Assembly: GCA_012517485.1 (NCBI GenBank)
Contig: JAAYUT010000424.1
Coordinates: 1 to 10,217, forward strand
From: Candidatus Atribacter fermentans
Lineage (GTDB): Bacteria > Atribacterota > Atribacteria > Atribacterales > Atribacteraceae
Direction: 5' to 3'
DNA: 10,217 nucleotides
Part shown: positions 1 to 5,582 of the stretch, piece by piece
How positions within the stretch are numbered: position 1 is the first letter of the stretch
How the letters are laid out: every line of letters begins with the position of its first letter
Made by a program: the position numbers and the translations under genes
The notes under the pieces: model-generated
What the model was told of the DNA's origin: nothing
Database searches by the model: none
Seen by the model: only the letters and a program-made list of their open reading frames with translations

Positions 1-64
1 GAAATGGTTGATTGACCTTCCTCGCCCCAGTCCTAACTAAAAAAGATATTCCTTAAACCAGACT

Positions 65-82
65 TGTTCCTCATACGGAACA
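65..82. repeat. Small inverted repeat (hairpin)
   Basis: TGTTCC (65-70) and GGAACA (77-82) are perfect 6-bp arms around a 6-nt loop. The pairing extends by wobble to the flanking bases. It sits 8 bp upstream of the first 48-bp repeat copy. There is no T-run on either side, so it is not an obvious terminator. Confidence 0.5.
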
Positions 83-90
83 GGTATTTT

Positions 91-138
91 CAGGATAGAC
101 ACTCATGCCACGTTGTGGCACCAGTTGAGGATGAAAAT
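91..138. repeat. 48-bp dispersed repeat, copy 1
   Basis: This copy matches positions 280-327 at 46 of 48 bases; the two differences are at the 7th base (a/t) and the 34th (g/a). It contains a perfect inverted repeat TGCCAC-GTT-GTGGCA (106-120), flanked by weaker CTCA (102-105) / TGAG (126-129) arms. The conservation includes the sequence outside the palindrome, so the whole unit, not just a hairpin, has been copied. A protein-binding site or part of a small mobile repeat are both possible. Confidence 0.8.
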
Positions 139-154
139 ACTGACTCAGAAATCG

Positions 155-244
155 TTCCCCCTTTAGCAAAGGGGGTGAGGGGGATTTGAAAGAATGAGAT
201 AAAAAAATCGAATCCCTCTCAATCTCCCTTTATCCAAAGGGAGA
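155..244. repeat. Palindromic MITE/REP-like element
   Basis: The element has nested symmetry. The left arm contains a perfect hairpin CCCCCTTT-AGC-AAAGGGGG (157-175). The right arm contains a perfect hairpin TCTCCCTTT-ATCC-AAAGGGAGA (223-244). The two arms are also imperfect inverted copies of each other, for example GAGGGGGATT (177-186) against AATCCCTCTC (211-220). The whole 90 bp could fold into one cruciform or long hairpin. Short intergenic palindromes with this purine/pyrimidine composition occur in many copies in some bacterial genomes; whether this one does cannot be seen here. Confidence 0.65.
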
Positions 245-279
245 AGCCAATATACGGGAATTGGTTGAAATGGTGTTTA

Positions 280-327
280 CAGGATTGACACTCATGCCAC
301 GTTGTGGCACCAATTGAGGATGAAAAT
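280..327. repeat. 48-bp dispersed repeat, copy 2
   Basis: Second copy of the 91-138 unit, in direct orientation, with starts 189 bp apart. The inverted core TGCCAC-GTT-GTGGCA is at 295-309. As with copy 1, a different pyrimidine-rich palindromic element begins 10-17 bp after its end. The architecture unit-plus-palindrome therefore occurs twice. Confidence 0.8.
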
Positions 328-336
328 GCAGTTACG

Positions 337-427
337 CCCTCACCCTAACCCTCTTGTACGAAGGAGCGAGTGAAAAAAAAGAATTTGGAGTTCCTTCTCC
401 TTTGACGGGAGAATGTCAGGATGAGGG
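337..427. repeat. Second palindromic element with terminal inverted repeats
   Basis: CCCTCACCCT (337-346) pairs with AGGATGAGGG (418-427) with one G-T wobble, forming terminal inverted repeats of a 91-bp element. An inner hairpin TTCTCC (395-400) / GGAGAA (408-413) lies near the right end. The composition is like that of widespread small intergenic repeats. It has no coding capacity. The sequence is distinct from the 155-244 element. Confidence 0.55.
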
Positions 428-510
428 TTGATTTTTAAACTGTTCATGTTTCACGATTTACGGTCTTTCCAGAATAGGTTGAAAAAATGAGCAGGCTTTG
501 CTATGAAAAC

Positions 511-984
511 CTACTCACTCCAGAGCCCGATTTTTTGCTTTTGAGCTTCTTTTTCCAGCTGTTTAAATCGATCAACATGCCGAACATTGGGAGGGAAAAC
601 CACAGTTTTTCCATATCCGTTGGCAATGAGCCATTCATTCACCATGATTCCATCTTCGGTATAAACATAAGCTAATAATCGACCGTACTGATCTCTTTGT
701 TCGACATCGAATTCCAATTTTACTTTTCGATTCTCAACCATTTTTCGATTCGCTTGATAGGCTTCCTCGGCAAATTTTTCGGCTTTTTTTTGAGAACTTT
801 CAAATTCTGGCGTATCAACACCAATATATCTGACTTTTTCCCCGTTACTGAGTTCGATCGTATCTCCATCAATGACTGTTTTTACAACATACTGACCCGA
901 TTCTTGCTGGAAAAAATTGTACATAGTGAAGATAATAAAAACTGCCAACAAGGTGGCTAAAGAATTTTTTTGAACCTTTTTCAT
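511..984 (-). CDS. Membrane-anchored or secreted thermonuclease (SNase-like)
   Basis: A 157-residue Ca2+-dependent-type nuclease of the staphylococcal nuclease (TNase, OB-fold) family, expected to cleave DNA and RNA outside the membrane. Residues 8-25 form a hydrophobic N-terminal segment after a basic MKKVQK start, so it is a signal peptide or membrane anchor; no lipobox is seen. The SNase domain spans about 32-156. The family's active-site pattern is intact: DGDT at 39-42 (D41), R52, D57 and E60 in the VRYIGVDTPE stretch, and R102 in the YGR motif. The ATG (982-984) overlaps the TAA of the upstream dehydrogenase by one base, and only a weak GGGTGG-like ribosome site precedes it, so translation is probably coupled. 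The family is clear; the role (nutrient scavenging or competence-related) is not. Confidence 0.92.
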   Translation of the reverse strand: MKKVQKNSLATLLAVFIIFTMYNFFQQESGQYVVKTVIDGDTIELSNGEKVRYIGVDTPEFESSQKKAEKFAEEAYQANRKMVENRKVKLEFDVEQRDQYGRLLAYVYTEDGIMVNEWLIANGYGKTVVFPPNVRHVDRFKQLEKEAQKQKIGLWSE

Positions 985-1928
985 TACACCACCCGATACA
1001 GCGGCTCCTGACCGGCAAAAACTCGAATGATATTTTCCGCAGCAATATTTCCCATTTTGAGATTTGCCTCCCGGGTATGAGAAGAAATGTGCGGAGTGGC
1101 AATCACATTGGGAAGCGAGAATAAGGGACTTTCAAAGGGGGGTTCATGGGTAAAAACATCCAAAGCAGCTCCGGCAATGCGATTCTCTTTTAAAGAGCGA
1201 TAAAGGGCATCTTCATTAATAAGCTCACCACGAGCAGTATTCACCAGGTAGGCTTCTTTTTTCATCAGGGCGAGGAGTTTGTCATTTACCATCTCCCGAG
1301 TTTCATCTGACAGGGGAGCATGAAGAGTAATGAAATCAGCTTCGCGGAAGAGCTGCTCGAGAGTCACTTTTTGATAAGAAGAAACATCGGTAGAAATGAA
1401 GGGATCGAAAAACAAAACCTTCATCCCAAAAGCATTGGCAAATTGGCCAACCGTCTTTCCAATCCGTCCGAAACCTACAATACCAATAATCTTTCCCTCT
1501 AACTCCAATCCGAAACGAGTTGCACCCCAATCTTTCTTCTTGACCTGTTCAAAAAAATAGGGGAGCTGTCGAGCCAAGGTAAGGATTAAAGTAAAAGCCA
1601 TTTCAGCGACCGAAACCGAATTGGTTCCAGGTGCGTTTGCAACGACTACCCCATACTTTTGTGCTGCCTTGAGGTCAATGTTATCGACCCCAACTCCATG
1701 TTTAGAGACTACCTTTAAATTTGGACAGCGGGAAAGGACAACCTCACCCACTCGATCCATCCCAACCAACACCCCTTCGGCATCACCAATCAAATCGGAG
1801 ACAACTATTTCATTTTCTGGATCGAGATTTTTCTTGATTTCAACCATGATTCCGGCATCTTCTAATCGTCGCAACGGATCCTTGGCTGCCCGGGCAAATG
1901 ATCGGGCAAGAATAACCGTTTTTTTCAA
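984..1928 (-). CDS. D-2-hydroxyacid dehydrogenase, phosphoglycerate dehydrogenase-like
   Basis: A 314-residue NAD-dependent D-isomer-specific 2-hydroxyacid dehydrogenase. The N-terminal substrate-binding half carries KHGVGVDNID (76-85), a stretch typical of the SerA-like branch. The Rossmann motif GFGRIG is at 152-157, with D175 after the second strand as expected for NAD preference. The catalytic triad is present: R233 (NTARG), E262 (HEPP) and H280 (TPH). The protein ends right after the catalytic domain. There is no ACT or ASB regulatory domain, so it is the short form, and serine synthesis is possible but not shown; another 2-oxoacid (hydroxypyruvate, glyoxylate or a branched keto acid) is equally possible. 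The start is TTG, chosen because GAGGTGAT lies at 1934-1941, five bases upstream; the nearby ATG is out of frame. It lies in one operon with the genes on either side. Confidence 0.9.
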   Translation of the reverse strand: MKKTVILARSFARAAKDPLRRLEDAGIMVEIKKNLDPENEIVVSDLIGDAEGVLVGMDRVGEVVLSRCPNLKVVSKHGVGVDNIDLKAAQKYGVVVANAPGTNSVSVAEMAFTLILTLARQLPYFFEQVKKKDWGATRFGLELEGKIIGIVGFGRIGKTVGQFANAFGMKVLFFDPFISTDVSSYQKVTLEQLFREADFITLHAPLSDETREMVNDKLLALMKKEAYLVNTARGELINEDALYRSLKENRIAGAALDVFTHEPPFESPLFSLPNVIATPHISSHTREANLKMGNIAAENIIRVFAGQEPLYRVV

Positions 1929-1933
1929 AGACC

Positions 1934-1941
1934 ATCACCTC
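1934..1941 (-). promoter_or_regulatory. Shine-Dalgarno fixing the TTG start of the dehydrogenase
   Basis: On the minus strand GAGGTGAT is an eight-base match to the 16S anti-SD complement, ending five bases before TTG (1926-1928). The ATG overlapping this site (1933-1935) is in another frame. The TTG start is therefore well supported. Confidence 0.75.
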
Positions 1942-1953
1942 AAATTGAATTTT

Positions 1954-2199
1954 CTATTTCCGAACCATATCTTGATAAAGCGCAAAAGCGACAAACAAAT
2001 ACCCAAATACCCTTAATATAACTAAAAAATTCACTAACCGATCGGGAGAAACAAATAAAGTAACTAAGTGGGAAAATCCAAAAATTGCAAATGCAATTGC
2101 TATTAAAAGACTAATAATGCTCTTTTTTTCCTTATAGCCCCAATAACCTAAAAACAAAACGAATATACTCAATGCACCATTTACTAAACCCACTGTCAT
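1954..2199 (-). CDS. Small three-helix membrane protein, function unknown
   Basis: I do not recognise the family. The 81 residues form three hydrophobic segments, about 5-22, 28-50 and 56-75, separated by short charged turns (YKEKK at 22-26, SPDR at 51-54) and ending in a short basic tail (MVRK). The ATG (2197-2199) is preceded by TAGGGGGAT at a reasonable distance, so it looks translated. It lies 25 bp upstream of the dehydrogenase on the same strand and is probably the first gene of a three-gene operon with the dehydrogenase and thermonuclease. A candidate promoter lies at 2247-2275. It has no catalytic motif; a role as transporter accessory or sensor would be a guess. Confidence 0.75.
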   Translation of the reverse strand: MTVGLVNGALSIFVLFLGYWGYKEKKSIISLLIAIAFAIFGFSHLVTLFVSPDRLVNFLVILRVFGYLFVAFALYQDMVRK

Positions 2200-2246
2200 T
2201 TTATAATCCCCCTAAATTCAAGTCTTCGGTGTTTTTTATTTTTGAA

Positions 2247-2275
2247 ATTATACTTTGTCCTCAAAGATTGATAAA
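2247..2275 (-). promoter_or_regulatory. Candidate promoter of the membrane protein-dehydrogenase-nuclease operon
   Basis: The minus strand has a perfect -10 TATAAT (2247-2252), a 17-bp spacer and a poor -35 TTTATC (2270-2275, three of six matches). It lies just downstream of the lemA stop codon and about 48 bp before the membrane protein start. No terminator is seen after lemA, so read-through from lemA is also possible. Confidence 0.4.
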
Positions 2276-2278
2276 ATA

Positions 2279-2824
2279 TTAAAACTTCACTTTCACCGGT
2301 TCCCGCTCTTCTCCCTGAGTCTCAAAATATTCTCTCTTTTTGTATCCAAACATTCCAGCAAAAATATTGGCTGGGAATTTTTCTATCGATGAATTGTACA
2401 TGAATACTGTGTCGTTATAAAATTGTCGGGAATAGGCAATTTTATTTTCAGTCTCAGTCAATTCGTTTTGTAATTGAGTAAAATTTTCGCTAGCACGCAA
2501 GACAGGGTAAGCCTCAGCAACTGCAAATAATTGACGCAGAGCCTGAGTCAGCTGATTTTCCGCCTGCCCCTTCTCCACCGGTCCTTGAGCCGAGATCGCA
2601 ACCTGCCGAGCCCGGGCAACATTCTCAAAAACCTCTTTTTCGTGAGCTGCATAGCCTTTAACAGTTTCCACCAGGTTGGGAATGAGATCATAACGTCGTT
2701 TTAATTGAACATCCACTTGAGACCAGCTGTTATCTACTTTATTCTTAAGGACAACCAAGCGGTTATAGAGCGAAATTAAATAAACAACTACAATGAGAAT
2801 AATAAACCCTATCAGCCAACTCAA
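2279..2824 (-). CDS. lemA: LemA family membrane-anchored helical protein
   Basis: A LemA family protein of 181 residues with its N-terminus out or in the membrane: one transmembrane segment (about 4-20), then a long helical-bundle domain. The family signature is clear around residues 27-62, including RRYDLIPNLV (43-52) and the following ETVKGYAAHEK stretch. LemA proteins are widespread envelope proteins of unknown biochemical role. The start is TTG at 2822-2824. An upstream in-frame GTG at 2831-2833 would add three residues, but it is itself part of the Shine-Dalgarno AAAGGAGGTG (2831-2840), which is ideally placed six bases before the TTG. The gene follows the DUF2207 gene by about 67 bp in the same direction, so it is probably co-transcribed. 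No TPM-domain partner is seen nearby. Confidence 0.93.
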   Translation of the reverse strand: MSWLIGFIILIVVVYLISLYNRLVVLKNKVDNSWSQVDVQLKRRYDLIPNLVETVKGYAAHEKEVFENVARARQVAISAQGPVEKGQAENQLTQALRQLFAVAEAYPVLRASENFTQLQNELTETENKIAYSRQFYNDTVFMYNSSIEKFPANIFAGMFGYKKREYFETQGEEREPVKVKF

Positions 2825-2830
2825 AATGAA

Positions 2831-2840
2831 CACCTCCTTT
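2831..2840 (-). promoter_or_regulatory. Shine-Dalgarno that moves the lemA start to TTG
   Basis: AAAGGAGGTG on the minus strand is a near-perfect ribosome site. An ORF-based start at the GTG (2831-2833) would lie inside it, which is not workable. The TTG six bases downstream is the sensible start. Confidence 0.75.
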
Positions 2841-2891
2841 AATATTTCGCTTCCTTAATTTCAACTAAACTCTACTACTAATTATCAGTGA

Positions 2892-4769
2892 TTAACCAGC
2901 ACTTGAGCTACCTCCTCCTCCTCCACCTCCTCCACCACTCGAAAATCCTCCACCCACCGAAGTCGAAGATTGAAGAGCACGGGTGAGATTCGCCATGTTT
3001 TCCATATTTCTTGAAATTGTCTCTAAACGGCTTAAAGTATCAAGTGATGCTAAGGTAAAAGCTGTACCATGAGGAACATGATACCACCCCGGTGTATTAA
3101 GCTCAGATCCAGTTTCACGTACATAGATTTTTAAGTTGCGGAGAAGTTTCTCTGCAACTCCCAGCGCTACCGCATATACTAAATATCGATCCCAGATCTG
3201 AAGTAAAATCGGTGGAGCTTCTTTCATCAGCGAATAATCACTAATAAATCGCCTAAATGCTGTCCAACGGCGGTATTCGGTCAAACCTTCTTTGCTCCAA
3301 CGTCCTAACGATTTCCGGGCAATCAAACCAAACACAATGATAAAGGGGAAAAAGAGGATCCCAAAACCAATAAATCCCCTATCGCCACTAAAAGAAAAAT
3401 GAAGAGATGAAAAAATGAAAAGAAATATTCCACCAATAAAATAAGTGACACTAAAAATAAGATACTGCCCCTTTTTATTCTCCGCAACCGGGTCATAGGT
3501 GGAAAAGAAATGGGTTTCCCACCAATTTTTGACTGTTTTTCCCCAATTTTCAATAAAGATTAAAAAATTACTTTTGTCATTTGGAATTTCCTTCCCCCAT
3601 TTTTCTATTTCGACCGTGGTTACCGTTCGGCCATCAATCGAAATACGTTGAAGCAGATCGTATACGTCCCTTTCAAAAGGAAGAAGATCAGACTGAGCCT
3701 CTGGTTTTTTGAATTTATCAGTAAAAGTAAAAACCAAATACTCTTTTTTGATAAATAATATTCTTCTTTCTTCTTCTTCAATGGTCATATACCCCCGTCG
3801 GGCAAGATCCAGCAAGGTGGCAGTGAATGCCCTTCCCATGTCAGTACGATTGATATTTTTTTGATTCATAATTATTCCTAAAAATGCAGGAGGAATATCA
3901 CGTGGTGGTTCTTGCTCATATTGTCGTTCATAGTCAATCTTTGGTTCTCTCCCATATTTCAAATAATACACAAAAAAGAGAACAATATAGATGATTCCGA
4001 TAGCAACAAACAAGAAAAATAAAACCATTCCCAGCCAACGGTTGGTTTCCCTGACGGTTTTATATCCCTGTAATTCTTGGGTGGCGGCTACTCGCTCTTC
4101 TTCCAAGATAGTCTCATATCGTTGAGAATTCCGTTGGGGCACGAAGGGAAAGATATCAGGGTTGGTTAACAAGCGAGTTTCAACAAAGGTGTTTGCTGGT
4201 ATATTTTCTATTTGGAAATCCACCACTCGGTGATCGGATGAAAAATTCATCTGTCCAGGTTGAGCCCGAGTATGGACAAAAAGTTTAAATAAATTGGGAC
4301 TAGAGGTAGGAATCTCCAAGGTTACATTGAGCTTTCGTATTGAGGCATGTTCATTCTCAATGGCTTTCCAGTAAAACTCAGCTACATCTTGATACCGATT
4401 CACCGGACTTTTGAGAAGGTATTGGATTTGGAATCCCAGGGTTTCATCCTGAGCTTGGTAATACCACTTGATGGCTCGAGTATTGGACTGCTTTTCAACT
4501 TCATAGCGAAGTGGAGCACCGCTCTTTACATCCCAAACACCAAGAAATTGAATATCCTTTACCCCTTTGAGAAATAGGTTGAGCTGTGCCCAGGAAAAAG
4601 AACCAGAAAAAGCAAAATATCTGATATCGGTGACTTCAACATCACCATTTTCCAGGAGGTGAAAGGTTTGAGAAATTGAGGGATGATAATAAGACTTTGC
4701 GATGGTTGGTATCGATAAAAATAAAACCAACCATAGAACCATTATCATCTCAATTCTCAATTTTCTCAT
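2892..4769 (-). CDS. DUF2207 membrane protein (YciQ-like) with Gly/Ser-rich tail
   Basis: A 625-residue predicted membrane protein of the DUF2207 family. A signal-like hydrophobic segment (about 8-25) is followed by an extracytoplasmic beta-rich domain (27-240), then a transmembrane helix (245-270). Next is the family hallmark stretch beginning YGREP (272-276), with PPAFLGII (293-300) and FTATLLDLARRGY (315-327). A double membrane hairpin lies at about 436-460 and 465-485. The conserved W-rich region with YLVYAVALGVAEK (529-541) follows. The tail is nearly pure Gly/Ser (606-624), as is usual for this family and often shared with LemA-linked proteins. ATG at 4767-4769 is preceded by AGGAAGGAT at good spacing. 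It lies upstream of lemA in the same orientation, a known recurrent pairing that suggests a joint envelope role; its molecular function is unknown. Confidence 0.9.
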   Translation of the reverse strand: MRKLRIEMIMVLWLVLFLSIPTIAKSYYHPSISQTFHLLENGDVEVTDIRYFAFSGSFSWAQLNLFLKGVKDIQFLGVWDVKSGAPLRYEVEKQSNTRAIKWYYQAQDETLGFQIQYLLKSPVNRYQDVAEFYWKAIENEHASIRKLNVTLEIPTSSPNLFKLFVHTRAQPGQMNFSSDHRVVDFQIENIPANTFVETRLLTNPDIFPFVPQRNSQRYETILEEERVAATQELQGYKTVRETNRWLGMVLFFLFVAIGIIYIVLFFVYYLKYGREPKIDYERQYEQEPPRDIPPAFLGIIMNQKNINRTDMGRAFTATLLDLARRGYMTIEEEERRILFIKKEYLVFTFTDKFKKPEAQSDLLPFERDVYDLLQRISIDGRTVTTVEIEKWGKEIPNDKSNFLIFIENWGKTVKNWWETHFFSTYDPVAENKKGQYLIFSVTYFIGGIFLFIFSSLHFSFSGDRGFIGFGILFFPFIIVFGLIARKSLGRWSKEGLTEYRRWTAFRRFISDYSLMKEAPPILLQIWDRYLVYAVALGVAEKLLRNLKIYVRETGSELNTPGWYHVPHGTAFTLASLDTLSRLETISRNMENMANLTRALQSSTSVGGGFSSGGGGGGGGGSSSAG

Positions 4770-4788
4770 TGGAATCCTTCCTAAAATT

Positions 4789-4802
4789 TGCTATAGTTAG
4801 CA
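4789..4802. promoter_or_regulatory. Palindrome between divergent DUF2207 and DUF218 genes
   Basis: TGCTA (4789-4793) and TAGCA (4798-4802) are perfect 5-bp half-sites separated by TAGT. They lie inside the 63 bp that separate the two divergent start codons, where promoters for both genes must be. This is the placement expected of an operator, but the element is short and could be chance. I could not identify convincing -35/-10 pairs on either strand. Confidence 0.3.
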
Positions 4803-4832
4803 TAACACAGGAAATAAGCTGGTAAAAGAGAC

Positions 4833-5582
4833 ATGGCATTTTTTCTCCAAAAAGTCATAACTTCTTTTGTTGAACCACCAGGACTATTTATCTCAATTGT
4901 CTTATTTTTTGGTTTTTTGGTAAGAAAAAATGGGAAGGAATCTTTGAAATGGATTGCTTTAGCAATCATAATTTATTTTTTTTCCACCGGTATTGGTGTT
5001 CGTCTTCTCCTTCCCTTGAATAACACGGTGCTTCAAGATATTGGAACAATTCAACCACAAGTTATCATTGTTCTTGGTGGAGGAACGTATTTGGATACCT
5101 ATCAAAATCGTTTTTTACCTGGTCCTTTTTCTCTACTTCGATTACACCAAGGCTATATCCTCTGGAAGAAAGAAAAAATACCCCTTTTGGTAAGTGGTGG
5201 CCAAGGATATATTAATTCAGGGCCTTCTGAAGCTGAGATCATGGCTGATATCCTTAAAAAATGGGGAGTTCCTCAAGAAGATATCATCATCGAATCTCAA
5301 TCAAGAAACACGTATGAAAACGCTCAGTATTGCTCACAAATCTTACTCAAGAATCACTGGAATGCTTTTTATTTAGTGACTTCAGAAGTTCATTTACGGC
5401 GAGCGACGATGAACTTTCAATTTTTCCTTCCTGATGCAAACGTGATCCCGATAAGCGCGCATCCTCCCTATGATCGAACCCCAATTCTTTTTTCTGATTT
5501 CCTCCCATCCCTACAAGCATTTTCAGCTTTTTCACAAATTATTCACGAATACCTTGGTTTAATGGTTTTATTCCTTCATTAA
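4833..5582 (+). CDS. YdcF/ElyC-like DUF218 membrane protein
   Basis: A 249-residue protein with two N-terminal transmembrane segments (about 17-30 and 38-57) followed by a DUF218 (YdcF-type, Rossmann-like) domain at about 75-245. Family landmarks are VLGGG (80-84), SGGQG (121-125), SEAEIM (132-137), the SRNTYENA motif (157-164) and VTSEVHLRR (182-190). This layout matches ElyC/SanA/YdcF-like proteins, in which the domain sits next to the membrane; ElyC is linked to envelope and lipid-carrier metabolism in E. coli. The function here is inferred only at that level. The ATG at 4833 has a weak ribosome site (AAAGAG). It is the only plus-strand gene in the window, divergent from DUF2207-lemA, and its last 15 bases overlap the 3' end of the permease gene. 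Confidence 0.88.
   Translation: MAFFLQKVITSFVEPPGLFISIVLFFGFLVRKNGKESLKWIALAIIIYFFSTGIGVRLLLPLNNTVLQDIGTIQPQVIIVLGGGTYLDTYQNRFLPGPFSLLRLHQGYILWKKEKIPLLVSGGQGYINSGPSEAEIMADILKKWGVPQEDIIIESQSRNTYENAQYCSQILLKNHWNAFYLVTSEVHLRRATMNFQFFLPDANVIPISAHPPYDRTPILFSDFLPSLQAFSAFSQIIHEYLGLMVLFLH

Larger units (their letters stand above)
1..510. other. Gene-free repeat-rich intergenic region
   Basis: I see no credible coding sequence here. The stretch holds a small hairpin (65-82), two copies of a 48-bp unit (91-138 and 280-327), a large palindromic element between them (155-244) and a second palindromic element after the second copy (337-427). It lies downstream of the thermonuclease gene (stop at 511-513), so it is probably the 3' flank of that operon. 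A weak four-base stem (AGCA 490-493 / TGCT 499-502) followed on the minus strand by six Ts could end that transcript, but it is too short to call. The packing of different palindromes resembles dispersed small mobile repeats (MITE/REP-like), which is an inference. Confidence 0.7.

Noticed and set aside
91..327. Possible CRISPR array from the two 48-bp repeats
   Set aside because: Only two copies, separated by 141 bp that contain their own palindrome, and no cas genes nearby; spacer and repeat lengths do not fit.
481..505. Terminator of the thermonuclease operon
   Set aside because: The stem AGCA/TGCT is only 4 bp; the T-run is good but the hairpin is too weak to call.
869..1102. 77-codon frame spanning the dehydrogenase-nuclease junction
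   Set aside because: It is in another frame of two genes with intact family motifs; low-complexity-like, no support.
2831..2833. GTG as the lemA start codon
   Set aside because: It lies inside the Shine-Dalgarno sequence; TTG at 2822-2824 has proper spacing.
4781..4969. 62-codon minus-strand frame across the divergent promoter region and the start of the DUF218 gene
   Set aside because: It runs antisense over a conserved coding region, has no ribosome site and no recognisable domain; a shadow frame.
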